From Endozoicomonas sp. 4G (GTDB lineage Bacteria; Pseudomonadota; Gammaproteobacteria; Pseudomonadales; Endozoicomonadaceae): DNA of 64,000 nucleotides. Positions 40,604 through 49,320 of this stretch are shown here, in pieces. The notes under the pieces are model-generated. The model was not told the DNA's origin. It ran no database searches and saw nothing but the letters and a program-made list of their open reading frames with translations. The stretch is taken from NCBI RefSeq assembly GCF_023822025.1, contig NZ_CP082909.1:2408001-2472000 (forward strand), read 5' to 3'. Made by a program: the position numbers and the translations under genes. The first letter of the stretch is position 1. The number at the start of each line of letters is the position of its first letter.

Positions 40604-40628
40604 GAGCTGGGTACCATACACCCAGCTC
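40604..40628. terminator. Bidirectional hairpin between convergent genes
   Basis: Nine-pair arms GAGCTGGGT and ACCCAGCTC around a seven-base loop lie between the lipoprotein stop (40579) and the stop of the minus-strand gene at 40630. Its place between convergent genes suits a shared terminator, though T-runs are weak on both sides. Confidence 0.55.
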
Positions 40629-40629
40629 T

Positions 40630-41961
40630 TCATGCTCCCAGCTTTTCAAGATCCTCAGATACCAACTCCAGTACTTGGTTATACTCAGTCATTTTCTGCT
40701 CGCTGTCCTGCAGATCCTGGCTCAGCTGCTCGACCTGAGCATTCAGATCCTGAGTCAATTCCGGAATAAACTGATCTTTCTCGACAGATAAACGACCCAG
40801 GATTTCAGCCACACTGGTATCGACTTCCGCAGCCATCTCATTGACCAGCACACCAACAATACGCCCCTGCTCCTGTCGGAGTCGGTCGATATCATCATTC
40901 TCAACTTCAGTTGAGGTAAACTGCTGACGTACCGTATCAATGTGACGATCCAGATCAAGATCAATCGTCGGCATGGTTAATCTTCCAAGGGCGGATTCCA
41001 GTGGCATCATCACTGCCTGAGGATCAAAACCCTCTTCGGAAAAGTCGAACATATCCCGGATAATGCCCTTAATAGCTTCCTTCAACTGTTTCAAGTTGAC
41101 GGCATTGATAACTGATGTGTTCAGCTGCTTTTCGGTCTCGAACACGAAAAGTTCCAGCTTATCGACAGCATCCTGAACATTGGCATAAGAATAACTGACA
41201 GTCCGGTACTCAGTACTGTACACGGTTCGGGTACTTCCCCAACTCCATGGCTTATACCAGGTGGAAGCACTGACGGTTCTTGAGACTTCATAAGCCTCTT
41301 GCCTGCTGCCACTCTGAGTTTCAACCCGCTTTGCATCCAGAGAAAAACGTTTGAGGTCGTTCAGTGTTTCAGCCATTTTATTTCGGGCTACCTGCATTTG
41401 TTGCTCAAACGCATGAACAATGCGTTGCTCACCCCGTTTCAACCGGTCAATAATACTCTGCTGTTGTGCCGACATAGCCTCCAGATCACCTTCGACAAGC
41501 ATTTTCCGGCGATGGCTGATATCGTTCTGAATATCCCTGAGAATACGAACCTGCTCCCGTCTGGCACCGCGTATAATTTCATCAAGACGACCTGAGAGAA
41601 TGGACTCTTTATTCTGTCGAACCTCATCCAGCTTTTCCCTGACTGGTTTGAAATTGGCCACAGCGTTGAGAACTGGCTCAGAAAACTCAAAACCGGGGAA
41701 CATGCCATTTAGATTGTTCAGGGTATGGCGCTCTTCTTCTGACAGCTGCTCACCCTTGGTTGCCAAATCAAAACAGCGACTGGAAATAAAGATGGGTGGC
41801 AACGCCTTGTTCAATGCTACAAAGATATAGCTTTCGTGTTCATGATCCTGTCCCTGCTGACAAACCGCTTTGACATTCTGGGTAGCGACATTGTTCAGCT
41901 TTTGTGTGATGGCTGGCAGCGCCTGTTGAATAGATGAGTAATTGTGATACTCATCCAGCAA
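40630..41961 (-). CDS. Coiled-coil protein resembling a dynamin-like C-terminal half, N terminus missing
   Basis: The 443-residue frame is almost entirely helical and charged (REKLDEVRQNKESILSGRLD, a long Gln/Glu coil near 130-210). It has an aromatic WYKPWSWGS stretch in the middle and a heptad-like C terminus. This resembles the stalk half of bacterial dynamin-like proteins; no GTPase motif (GxxxxGKS, DxPG) is present. The first usable start is TTG 41961, only five codons after an upstream in-frame TGA. The gene is therefore either a stand-alone partner or the remnant of a gene whose GTPase half was lost. The family call is inference. Confidence 0.5.
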   Translation of the reverse strand: MLDEYHNYSSIQQALPAITQKLNNVATQNVKAVCQQGQDHEHESYIFVALNKALPPIFISSRCFDLATKGEQLSEEERHTLNNLNGMFPGFEFSEPVLNAVANFKPVREKLDEVRQNKESILSGRLDEIIRGARREQVRILRDIQNDISHRRKMLVEGDLEAMSAQQQSIIDRLKRGEQRIVHAFEQQMQVARNKMAETLNDLKRFSLDAKRVETQSGSRQEAYEVSRTVSASTWYKPWSWGSTRTVYSTEYRTVSYSYANVQDAVDKLELFVFETEKQLNTSVINAVNLKQLKEAIKGIIRDMFDFSEEGFDPQAVMMPLESALGRLTMPTIDLDLDRHIDTVRQQFTSTEVENDDIDRLRQEQGRIVGVLVNEMAAEVDTSVAEILGRLSVEKDQFIPELTQDLNAQVEQLSQDLQDSEQKMTEYNQVLELVSEDLEKLGA

Positions 41962-41979
41962 GGCTGAATCAAATAAAAT

Positions 41980-42762
41980 TCATGCACCATCCTCCCTTCC
42001 GCGAATGCCATGAGACAGTAGGCGTATAAACGCTGTATACGGTCGTTTTTCCGCACAAAGGGGTGTTGTAGTCCAACCATCAGTTATGATGCTAAATCCC
42101 ATGCCCATGACTGCACGCGGAGCTTTTAGGCTGCCATTAAACTCATCTAGCGTTGCGCATGAAGTCTCATCTCTGTGAGATGGAGGAAAAACCCAAAGAT
42201 AACATTTTTCTTTGGATGCGAGTTTAACAAGTTCGCTTTCCTCTAGCGGCGGCCAAGATGCCGCTAAAGCAAGTCGGTATTCCCAGGACGTTTTTGGCTG
42301 TGCGATTAAATTTTTGACTATAGCAAGAGTGGCTGTGGTCGGCACTAATTCCACACTTGCTCCGTCAAGCTCCAAGTTCTTGGAGAGCGCTCTGAACACA
42401 TCCTTCTTAGTTTTGCTCGGCACGCCCTGATCCAGTAAAAGCTAAACCATATTAACGCCAATGCGACTGTCTCGAAGGTGTTGGATGATTTCTTCAGCCA
42501 CGGCCATTGCTTCAAATATATTGATGCCAAGCATCTTTTCAGCACGCTGAGCGGCAGCAAACAGATTGTATTGTAATCGGTCAGGCAGGCAACGAAGTTT
42601 CTGAATGGGTATTTCATTTCGAGCTGCGATTTCTGGTGAGACAGAGCCGATAGCTGCATGCATTATTTGATGGCATGTGAGTGAATCAATGACTGTTCCA
42701 GATTCAGTCAATTTCTTTACAAGTCGCTCCGCCGGAGCTTTAAGTGGTTTTATTTTAGGCAT
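41980..42762 (-). pseudogene. Unknown gene split by an in-frame amber codon
   Basis: From ATG 42762 (MPKIKPLKAPAERLVKKL) the frame codes 106 residues to TAG at 42444-42442, then stays open in the same frame for 153 more codons to TGA at 41980. The sequence across the stop (IGVNMV, stop, LLLDQGVPSKTKKD) reads as one continuous helical protein, as if CAG had become TAG. The second part alone would need GTG 42423. No family is recognised; motifs include PDRLQYNLFAAAQRAEKMLG and TSWEYRLALAASWPP. It is either a pseudogene or read through by amber suppression. Confidence 0.5.
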
Positions 42763-43108
42763 GACTATTCCTGATTTGACCCACACAGTCCATCCTTTAT
42801 TGTGCCGTTAAGCGGAGGCTGTACGAGAATCCAAGTTAGTCACGAAATGAGTTTTCTGTTATGGATCGCATCCACGGCAACGATGCTCCCTCAGTCGATT
42901 GTAGACTATAAACGCAGCCATGTTATAAGTTTTTGATCAAAAGATTGCCGCCTTCGCTCAGACCACCTCCCTCGTAGCCCAGAGCTGGCAGGACAATTTT
43001 CTGGGTGTGTTCTGACTGCATCCGTGCTGTTTCTGATAAAGCTGGGGCGAAAAATGGATGCAGATCAGGCCACCATTTGAGGTGTGTGTATATTATGGCT
43101 TTCCAGCA
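42763..43108. other. 346-base gap between the split gene and the BREX operon
   Basis: I find no gene with start, ribosome site and family likeness here, and no clear terminator after brxHI. It may hold the downstream edge of the BREX insertion. Confidence 0.4.
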
Positions 43109-45217
43109 TTAGTCAAAAGAACTCTTCAATACTCCTACCACCTTCCTCGCAAGCTCATCAAAAACATCCTCAACCCGGTACCTTTCCGCCAGCTCCCAGT
43201 CAATATTCGCCTGAGATAAACACTCAGAAAACTTCAATTCCTGAATAAAATCTTCTTCCAGCGAGAGCATTACCTGATCTTTAGAGCCTTCCAGCACTTT
43301 CCGAATCTTTGTCAACAGAGCCTTCACGTCATACACACGAGTAAAACTGATACCCAAATTATCCGTAGCTACCTTATCGGCCTCACCTGCAAGACTTTCC
43401 GCCATGGAGGCATTGAAAAGCTTACCAGCAAAGGTCCACCACACAGCATTACCATCATCGTCGTACAGCAAGGCTGTTTTACCCGTTTCAACCCAGCCAA
43501 ATTCCTCCCGCAGGTCTTCCAAAAGAGATTCAGCCCTTGTTGAAAGGCCTTCAGGTGTCGAGGTTCCATCCAAAACTTCAGCAATAGCCTGACACATCTG
43601 AAAATGCATGGGCTGCCCAGCACTCAACCACTGAGAACGACCACGATTTTCTGTCGGCTCTACATAAGCTTTTTTCCTTGGCCAGTCTACGTATTTGGTT
43701 TGCCAGCTACGCCCGCCTAGCGTGATTACAGCAGGTCCTTCATCCTTGATGGTGAAGGTAATTTGATGAACCTCTCCCAACTCCTGTTTACCATGAAACA
43801 CTTTCACCATCGGAGGGCTGGTGAAGACGGAGAAAAGCTCCATGAAATTCTTTTGGCCAAATGCTTTTTCTCCTGAACGCCCTATTCCCAGCAAACCAGA
43901 GTCAGAGTGAAGAATTTCATTGCTAACCATATAGCGAACGGCATCATCCAGTTGCTTCTCTTTTAATGTTGCAAAACCAGTCATATTTCCTACCCACGAC
44001 TTCCAATCGGAAGCTGCAACACCTCCTTCCTGAAGTGCCAGAGCCATAAACTGTTGGGAAAAAATATGTAGCGGAGCAGCAGGTGGTGTTACAGGTTCAA
44101 CAAAATCAGATTGCCACAGCTGCAACAGAGCTAACGCCCTGAGAAATGCATCTTCCTTAGTAACCAGAAACAGGCAGTTTCTTGATGTTCCAGCTCTTCG
44201 CCCAGTACGACCGATGCGCTGAAGAAAGGATGAAACAGTGAAAGGAGAATCAATCTGAATCACACGATCAAGATCGCCTACATCAATCCCTAGTTCGAGG
44301 GTACTGGTGGCAACAATCACGCAGTCACTGCCCTGGGAGAATGCTTCTTCTGCTGCCCGTCGTTCAGTCAGGCTTAAGCAACTGTGAGAAACATATGTGC
44401 TTATACCCAAACCTCTCAACTCCATAGCAAGTTCTTCAACCCTGGAGCGACTATCACAAAAGACCAGTCTTTTTTCGCCTCTGTGCAGCCTTGAAATGAC
44501 AATAGCAGCATTTCGCAGGGAGCCAACCCAGTCCACCTGAACATCAGGAACAACATTGCTCTCTGCAGGAGGGTTAATAACGCTCCGCCTAGCCTGACAA
44601 GAACCAGCCAGCCAGTCACACAGCTCTTGAGGGTTACCAACGGTAGCTGACAGACCTAATCGTTGCAGTTCTCTTCCAGCTATATGGCCAATACGTTCCA
44701 GCACTGACAACAAGTGCCAGCCCCGGTCATCACCAGCAAAAGCATGAACTTCATCAATAATTACCGTTCTGACATCCGCAAACAGATAACGATGATCAAT
44801 TCGTGAAGAAACAAGCATCACCTCCAGGGATTCTGGTGTCGTCAGAAGAATATCCGGTGGTTCCGCAACAATCTTTGCCTTCCCGGACGGGCCAATATCA
44901 CCATGCCAGGTCGCAACAGTCCGGCCAAGCAGGTGCCCATAATAGCTGAGCCGCTCTTCAAGGTTATTGAGCAGCGCTTTTATTGGGCAAATGTAAAGGA
45001 CACTTAATCCCGTCCAGTTTTCACAAAGCATTCGGGAAAGAACAGGAAAACTGGCGGCTTCGGTTTTACCGCCAGCGGTAGGTGCGAGCAGGATCGCATT
45101 TTCACCATTAAGCACGGGTTCAATGGTGGCCTCCTGAAGAGGCCTTAAACCATTCCAACCCAGGCTGTTTACAATATGGTGCTGAAGTGATGGATGAAGC
45201 TTTTCAAACTCACTCAT
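43109..45217 (-). CDS. brxHI: BREX type 2 DEAD-box helicase BrxHI
   Basis: BrxHI is the Lhr-like superfamily 2 helicase of type 2 BREX phage defence. The 702-residue protein has Walker A APTAGGKT at residues 45-52, ICPIKALLNN (motif Ia), TTPESLEVML (Ib), DEVH near residue 153, LSATVGN (III), CDSRSRVEELA (IV), ATSTLELGIDVGD (V) and QRIGRTGRRAG (VI). The C-terminal 300 residues are a helicase-associated region of unknown role. The start overlaps the brxD stop by 4 bases (ATGA), so the two are translationally coupled. It is the last gene of the operon. Confidence 0.9.
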   Translation of the reverse strand: MSEFEKLHPSLQHHIVNSLGWNGLRPLQEATIEPVLNGENAILLAPTAGGKTEAASFPVLSRMLCENWTGLSVLYICPIKALLNNLEERLSYYGHLLGRTVATWHGDIGPSGKAKIVAEPPDILLTTPESLEVMLVSSRIDHRYLFADVRTVIIDEVHAFAGDDRGWHLLSVLERIGHIAGRELQRLGLSATVGNPQELCDWLAGSCQARRSVINPPAESNVVPDVQVDWVGSLRNAAIVISRLHRGEKRLVFCDSRSRVEELAMELRGLGISTYVSHSCLSLTERRAAEEAFSQGSDCVIVATSTLELGIDVGDLDRVIQIDSPFTVSSFLQRIGRTGRRAGTSRNCLFLVTKEDAFLRALALLQLWQSDFVEPVTPPAAPLHIFSQQFMALALQEGGVAASDWKSWVGNMTGFATLKEKQLDDAVRYMVSNEILHSDSGLLGIGRSGEKAFGQKNFMELFSVFTSPPMVKVFHGKQELGEVHQITFTIKDEGPAVITLGGRSWQTKYVDWPRKKAYVEPTENRGRSQWLSAGQPMHFQMCQAIAEVLDGTSTPEGLSTRAESLLEDLREEFGWVETGKTALLYDDDGNAVWWTFAGKLFNASMAESLAGEADKVATDNLGISFTRVYDVKALLTKIRKVLEGSKDQVMLSLEEDFIQELKFSECLSQANIDWELAERYRVEDVFDELARKVVGVLKSSFD

Positions 45218-46533
45218 AGATCCAGCTCAATATCATTGACACTCCCCGCACTTTTGGCATCACGCTCAATAGCATTCAGTTCACTGTCAGCAATGGTCAG
45301 GGAGTAATGCTGAAGAGGATCAAAATCTCCGTGGAGATCAATACGATCAAGAACATCACCAACAAGTTTTTTCAGAAATATCCGAGGTGCAATCCCCACC
45401 TTGCCACCAAGGTTGCCTGTCACATTTCTGGCCAAAAGCTCAATGTAACTGTCATCAGCCCTGCTTAAAACTCTTGCTTCGCTGTTACTGATCCCGGCAA
45501 ATAGGTCTCTAACCTTTCGCCCCACTTCTTCCAGTGATTCAAGGCTAAATCCTTTAAGACGAATCTGAACTGCCCGTGGGTTATCAAAACGAGCATCTGT
45601 TGCAAAATCAACAGCCAGACGTTGAGCCAGCGGAGCCAGCCTCTGAACCCCCATAGGACCATCGAAAAAAGCAGGAGTACCAGTAATCACCAGATACAGA
45701 CCAGGAAAACGACCACTATCCACCTCATCCATTAACTGCCTCAACGCGTTCAGGCTTTTATCTCGAACATCCCCACGCATACGCTGCAAGGTTTCCACTT
45801 CATCAAAAACAACCAGCAATCCCGGATGACCAGAGTCTTTCAGAATTGTCAGAATTCCCTGAAGAAAACTCAAAGCGCCAAAGTGATCAATATCACCTTT
45901 GATCTTGGCATAGCGTTTTACCTGAGCCGAAATATTGGGTTGACCTGCCATCCATGCCAGCAAGCCATCTGCAATTTCTTCCTGACCTTCAACCAAAGCC
46001 CTTCGGTAGGCTCTCAGTGTCAAAGCAAAAGCAGGGGCAGAGCGCATAACTTCACCCAACCGTTTTTCCATTAGCTCATCAGTAGCTGCTACCAGCGTTT
46101 CAATATCATCAGGATCGATATCCTGCTGAGCAAGGACATCTTCTTCAAGGGTATAAAACCAGGATTCAATGATATTTCTAAATGCTCCTGAAGGAGCATC
46201 TGAAGTACAGAGTCTTTCCAGCAGTCGGCGATATACAGTTTCCAACCTGTGCAAAGGTGTTTCAGTCTCAGAAATTTGCACTTCTGCACAGGCAAAACCC
46301 AGCCCAAGTGCTTTTTCCCGCAACCACCGGCTGGTAAATGTCTTACCACTACCGTATTCACCACGAATAGCCTTGAATACAGCACTGCCCCGAGTTACTT
46401 TTTGCAGCTCTTCGTCCAGTGCGGCTTCAAAACTACCCAGCCCTACCGCCAGAGCATCAAGACCGTATTGAGGTACGGTTCCCCGGCGAAGAGCGTCAAT
46501 AATATCCTGACTGCGTTGTTGGCTAATGCTCAT
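45214..46533 (-). CDS. brxD: BREX system ATP-binding protein BrxD
   Basis: BrxD is a small ATPase found in type 2 and type 6 BREX systems. The 439-residue protein has Walker A GEYGSGKT at residues 58-65 and Walker B LLVVFDEVETLQ near residue 245, followed by a sensor-like YLVITGTPAFFDGP. It begins RSQDIIDALRRGTVPQYGLD, a family signature. It starts 12 bases after pglZ with an AGGGA ribosome site and overlaps brxHI by 4 bases. Its exact role in BREX is not settled. Confidence 0.9.
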   Translation of the reverse strand: MSISQQRSQDIIDALRRGTVPQYGLDALAVGLGSFEAALDEELQKVTRGSAVFKAIRGEYGSGKTFTSRWLREKALGLGFACAEVQISETETPLHRLETVYRRLLERLCTSDAPSGAFRNIIESWFYTLEEDVLAQQDIDPDDIETLVAATDELMEKRLGEVMRSAPAFALTLRAYRRALVEGQEEIADGLLAWMAGQPNISAQVKRYAKIKGDIDHFGALSFLQGILTILKDSGHPGLLVVFDEVETLQRMRGDVRDKSLNALRQLMDEVDSGRFPGLYLVITGTPAFFDGPMGVQRLAPLAQRLAVDFATDARFDNPRAVQIRLKGFSLESLEEVGRKVRDLFAGISNSEARVLSRADDSYIELLARNVTGNLGGKVGIAPRIFLKKLVGDVLDRIDLHGDFDPLQHYSLTIADSELNAIERDAKSAGSVNDIELDL

Positions 46534-46545
46534 ATTTCCCTTCTC

Positions 46546-49320
46546 TTACACCAGCTCGAACTGAGTCTTCAATAACTCAACATTAAGCTTGACGGTTTCA
46601 GAGGCACGATCAATCGATAAAATTGGGTAACCATCCACGTTAAGCAACTTCTGAACGCCTGCCAAAAAACCCCGCATACGTAGCTTGGGGATGCCCAGTG
46701 ATTGAATTAGAACCGTCATCATTAACTGGTTGCCATTGACTTCCAGTAATTGCAGCATTTGAACAAGCTGTTCATCTTTGATGGCAGTGCGCCCGGCCCG
46801 GCTCTTAACCTGCTTGTAAACAGCAGAGTCCAGCAATACTTTCCAATCGTCAGATATATCGGTTGCCGCTGAAGATTCAGCAGTGACAGCAAACATATCA
46901 TCCATAACCTCTGCTTTAGCTTGAGCCTTCTTGCTCTTGGTTTTGCTTGTCACACTGGTTACAGGAGGCGCGACCGGCGTTTCAACGGAAGTTACACCAC
47001 CTTTACCCAGTTTTGTCTGCCACCAGTCAGGTACATATCTGGGAACTTCGCGCCAGCCACCCGGAACTCCCAATGCTCCACCGCTGACATAAATTCCGAG
47101 AGGAATAACCACTTCCTGAAGGCTGCCGCCACCGTGATAGCCCATCTTACGGGAGGTATAACGAACCTTTTCTGACCAGGGCAGAACTACAGACTGATTT
47201 TCTGCGAGAACTCTGGCGCCGGAAACCTTTACCTCCCCAGTCTCAACTTTTGCGGAACCTGGCTTGTAACGTTCACCGCCATTATCTTTACCCTGCCCCT
47301 TCATATCATGATCAAGCACGTGCCCATGATCACTGGTCATAATCACAATACGACCAGATTCTCTGGCGGCTTCCAACACTTGCCTGAGCAAAGCAATGGT
47401 ACCAACTGTCCAGTTCATGGTGAGTTGGGCGTTACTGGAGAGCTGGTCATCAATGGCATTAATGACAACGCCTGTAATCCGATGTTCAGTACCAGCCAGC
47501 ACTGAACGCACTTCATTGGCCAGGGCGCCAGTGCCAGCCTGCTCAAGATCGGCTTTGTGGTAAAGCCTGGGGGGAAACTTGGTTGAAGCCAGATTTTTTA
47601 ACTGACTGTGACCGGCAAATGCTTTTTTCTCATCCACAGCAGTCCCTTCACACAAAGCGCCACTAAACAGAGAGCATCGGCTGGCTTTAGTGATACTAGG
47701 TAGAGTTGAGAGTAATCCCTTAATTGGATTTGACTCTCGTTGCAATTCCAACCAGTTATGTTGAACCACGTCAGAAGCCAGTTCTCGATATACCGCCTGA
47801 CTCATACCATCCAGAACCAGCAATAACACCAGATTTCCTTTTGCCAGTGGGGCAACCAGCTGATCAAGCACCTGTTCTACTGGCAACAGGTCTTTCTGTT
47901 GGTCTCCTCGGGCAATAGCGGGTAGTAGAGCAGTAATGGCCTGATTATGTTGTTCACGACGCTGACATACAGCTTCAGAAAGCTTCTGATAAACCTTGCT
48001 CAAACCTTCATGCACATCGCCCTGCCAGATTTTACTTCGTCCCCAGTCAGCAAAACTGCCATGATCAATGTAATTAGAGAGCAGAAAAGCTGCATCAGGC
48101 ACCTTCCCGTCTTCACCCTGCAACCACTTGCAAAGGCGAATGGCCATGTCTACCCTCATAACTTGTTCTGCGGCAGCTGCGCTACGAGCATTGTTGTGTT
48201 TCTTAAGCTGGCCGAGCAACACCTCTGCTGAATTAATGGACTGTCCTTTGATGCATTTCTCAAGCACTGAGGCCATAGTATCCAAGCGCAACCGAAAACC
48301 ACCCGGCAGAATGTTGGAATAAATCAGTGCTGGTGTCAGATTGAGTGACGCCAGCATTTGCTCAGCCTGACTGAAACTCTGATGAAGCATTGGGTTTTGC
48401 TGTCCCTTCACCGACTGTTCGTTGAGCATCTGCTCAACAAATGTCAAAGCCTGACGTCCGAACATTTCCAGTGTTTCAGAATTAGCGAAGCTTCCACCCA
48501 GATAGCGTTCATTAAACACAGCCCTGAAAGCAATCAGGTTCTGCTCATTAATCAGCTTTTCTCTGGCCTTTAATGCTGATTTACTTTGTTCCAGCAACTC
48601 CCTGTGATACATCACTGAGCAGGCCAGACCAATAGCCAGAAGGTTATCGACCTGCCCCTGTTGACAGATACGCAACACCAACGTTTCAAAATCAGGCAAT
48701 CCCGCCCTCAGCCAATCGCCAAGATGGGTCTTCATCTCTTCAGGCAAAGCAGCATAGGCCGTATCGCACTTCCCTGATAAAGACCACTGGAACAGCGATG
48801 GGAGATCAACATTTTCAGCATGAAAACCCAGCAAAGCACAGACCAGTGCCTGCCAAGCTTTATCCTGGTCAAGCACTTCGCCAAACTGAATTTCATTTTT
48901 GTAGGCGTCGTGGGCACTTAACAATGTTTTGGCAATCCAGCGATACTTAGATCCAGTCAGGCGCGGGTCAATCTGCCGCACCTTTAAAATCTGCTGCAAA
49001 GCACGCCATGGACTGATTCTTTTAGGCTCGTTACGCCAGAGACGAGCCAGCACATCATTCGCCAGACGACTGTGATCGAAAGCCGAAAGCAACACTAGGC
49101 GACAGCTGTTATCACTGCCGCTGTTGCCATGGTCAACCAGCTGCTTACGAATAGCCAGCTCAGACGAACAGTAAACAACCCGTAACCGGTAACCATTCAT
49201 ATCATGAATAATGTCCTGCTCAGCCAAGGCTTCTGGCCAGACCAGCGCTACGCAGTCAGCCTGGCTATCTTGCTCGAAAATCGCCTGCAACTGGTTCAGT
49301 ACCTGGCTGGGAATACTCAT
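46546..49320 (-). CDS. pglZ: BREX type 2 phosphatase-domain protein PglZ
   Basis: PglZ is the hallmark gene of all BREX systems; its core is an alkaline-phosphatase-type domain that binds metal. The 924-residue protein has LVLLLVLDGMSQAVYREL near residue 500, with the first metal Asp, a TSRC-like serine patch (SRCSLFSGALCEG) and VIMTSDHGHVLDHD near residue 660 with the Asp-His pair. The N-terminal 480 residues are helical. Its ATG overlaps the pglY stop by one base (TAATG), with GGAGG ten bases upstream. The C terminus (750-924) is a divergent winged-helix-like region. Confidence 0.92.
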   Translation of the reverse strand: MSIPSQVLNQLQAIFEQDSQADCVALVWPEALAEQDIIHDMNGYRLRVVYCSSELAIRKQLVDHGNSGSDNSCRLVLLSAFDHSRLANDVLARLWRNEPKRISPWRALQQILKVRQIDPRLTGSKYRWIAKTLLSAHDAYKNEIQFGEVLDQDKAWQALVCALLGFHAENVDLPSLFQWSLSGKCDTAYAALPEEMKTHLGDWLRAGLPDFETLVLRICQQGQVDNLLAIGLACSVMYHRELLEQSKSALKAREKLINEQNLIAFRAVFNERYLGGSFANSETLEMFGRQALTFVEQMLNEQSVKGQQNPMLHQSFSQAEQMLASLNLTPALIYSNILPGGFRLRLDTMASVLEKCIKGQSINSAEVLLGQLKKHNNARSAAAAEQVMRVDMAIRLCKWLQGEDGKVPDAAFLLSNYIDHGSFADWGRSKIWQGDVHEGLSKVYQKLSEAVCQRREQHNQAITALLPAIARGDQQKDLLPVEQVLDQLVAPLAKGNLVLLLVLDGMSQAVYRELASDVVQHNWLELQRESNPIKGLLSTLPSITKASRCSLFSGALCEGTAVDEKKAFAGHSQLKNLASTKFPPRLYHKADLEQAGTGALANEVRSVLAGTEHRITGVVINAIDDQLSSNAQLTMNWTVGTIALLRQVLEAARESGRIVIMTSDHGHVLDHDMKGQGKDNGGERYKPGSAKVETGEVKVSGARVLAENQSVVLPWSEKVRYTSRKMGYHGGGSLQEVVIPLGIYVSGGALGVPGGWREVPRYVPDWWQTKLGKGGVTSVETPVAPPVTSVTSKTKSKKAQAKAEVMDDMFAVTAESSAATDISDDWKVLLDSAVYKQVKSRAGRTAIKDEQLVQMLQLLEVNGNQLMMTVLIQSLGIPKLRMRGFLAGVQKLLNVDGYPILSIDRASETVKLNVELLKTQFELV

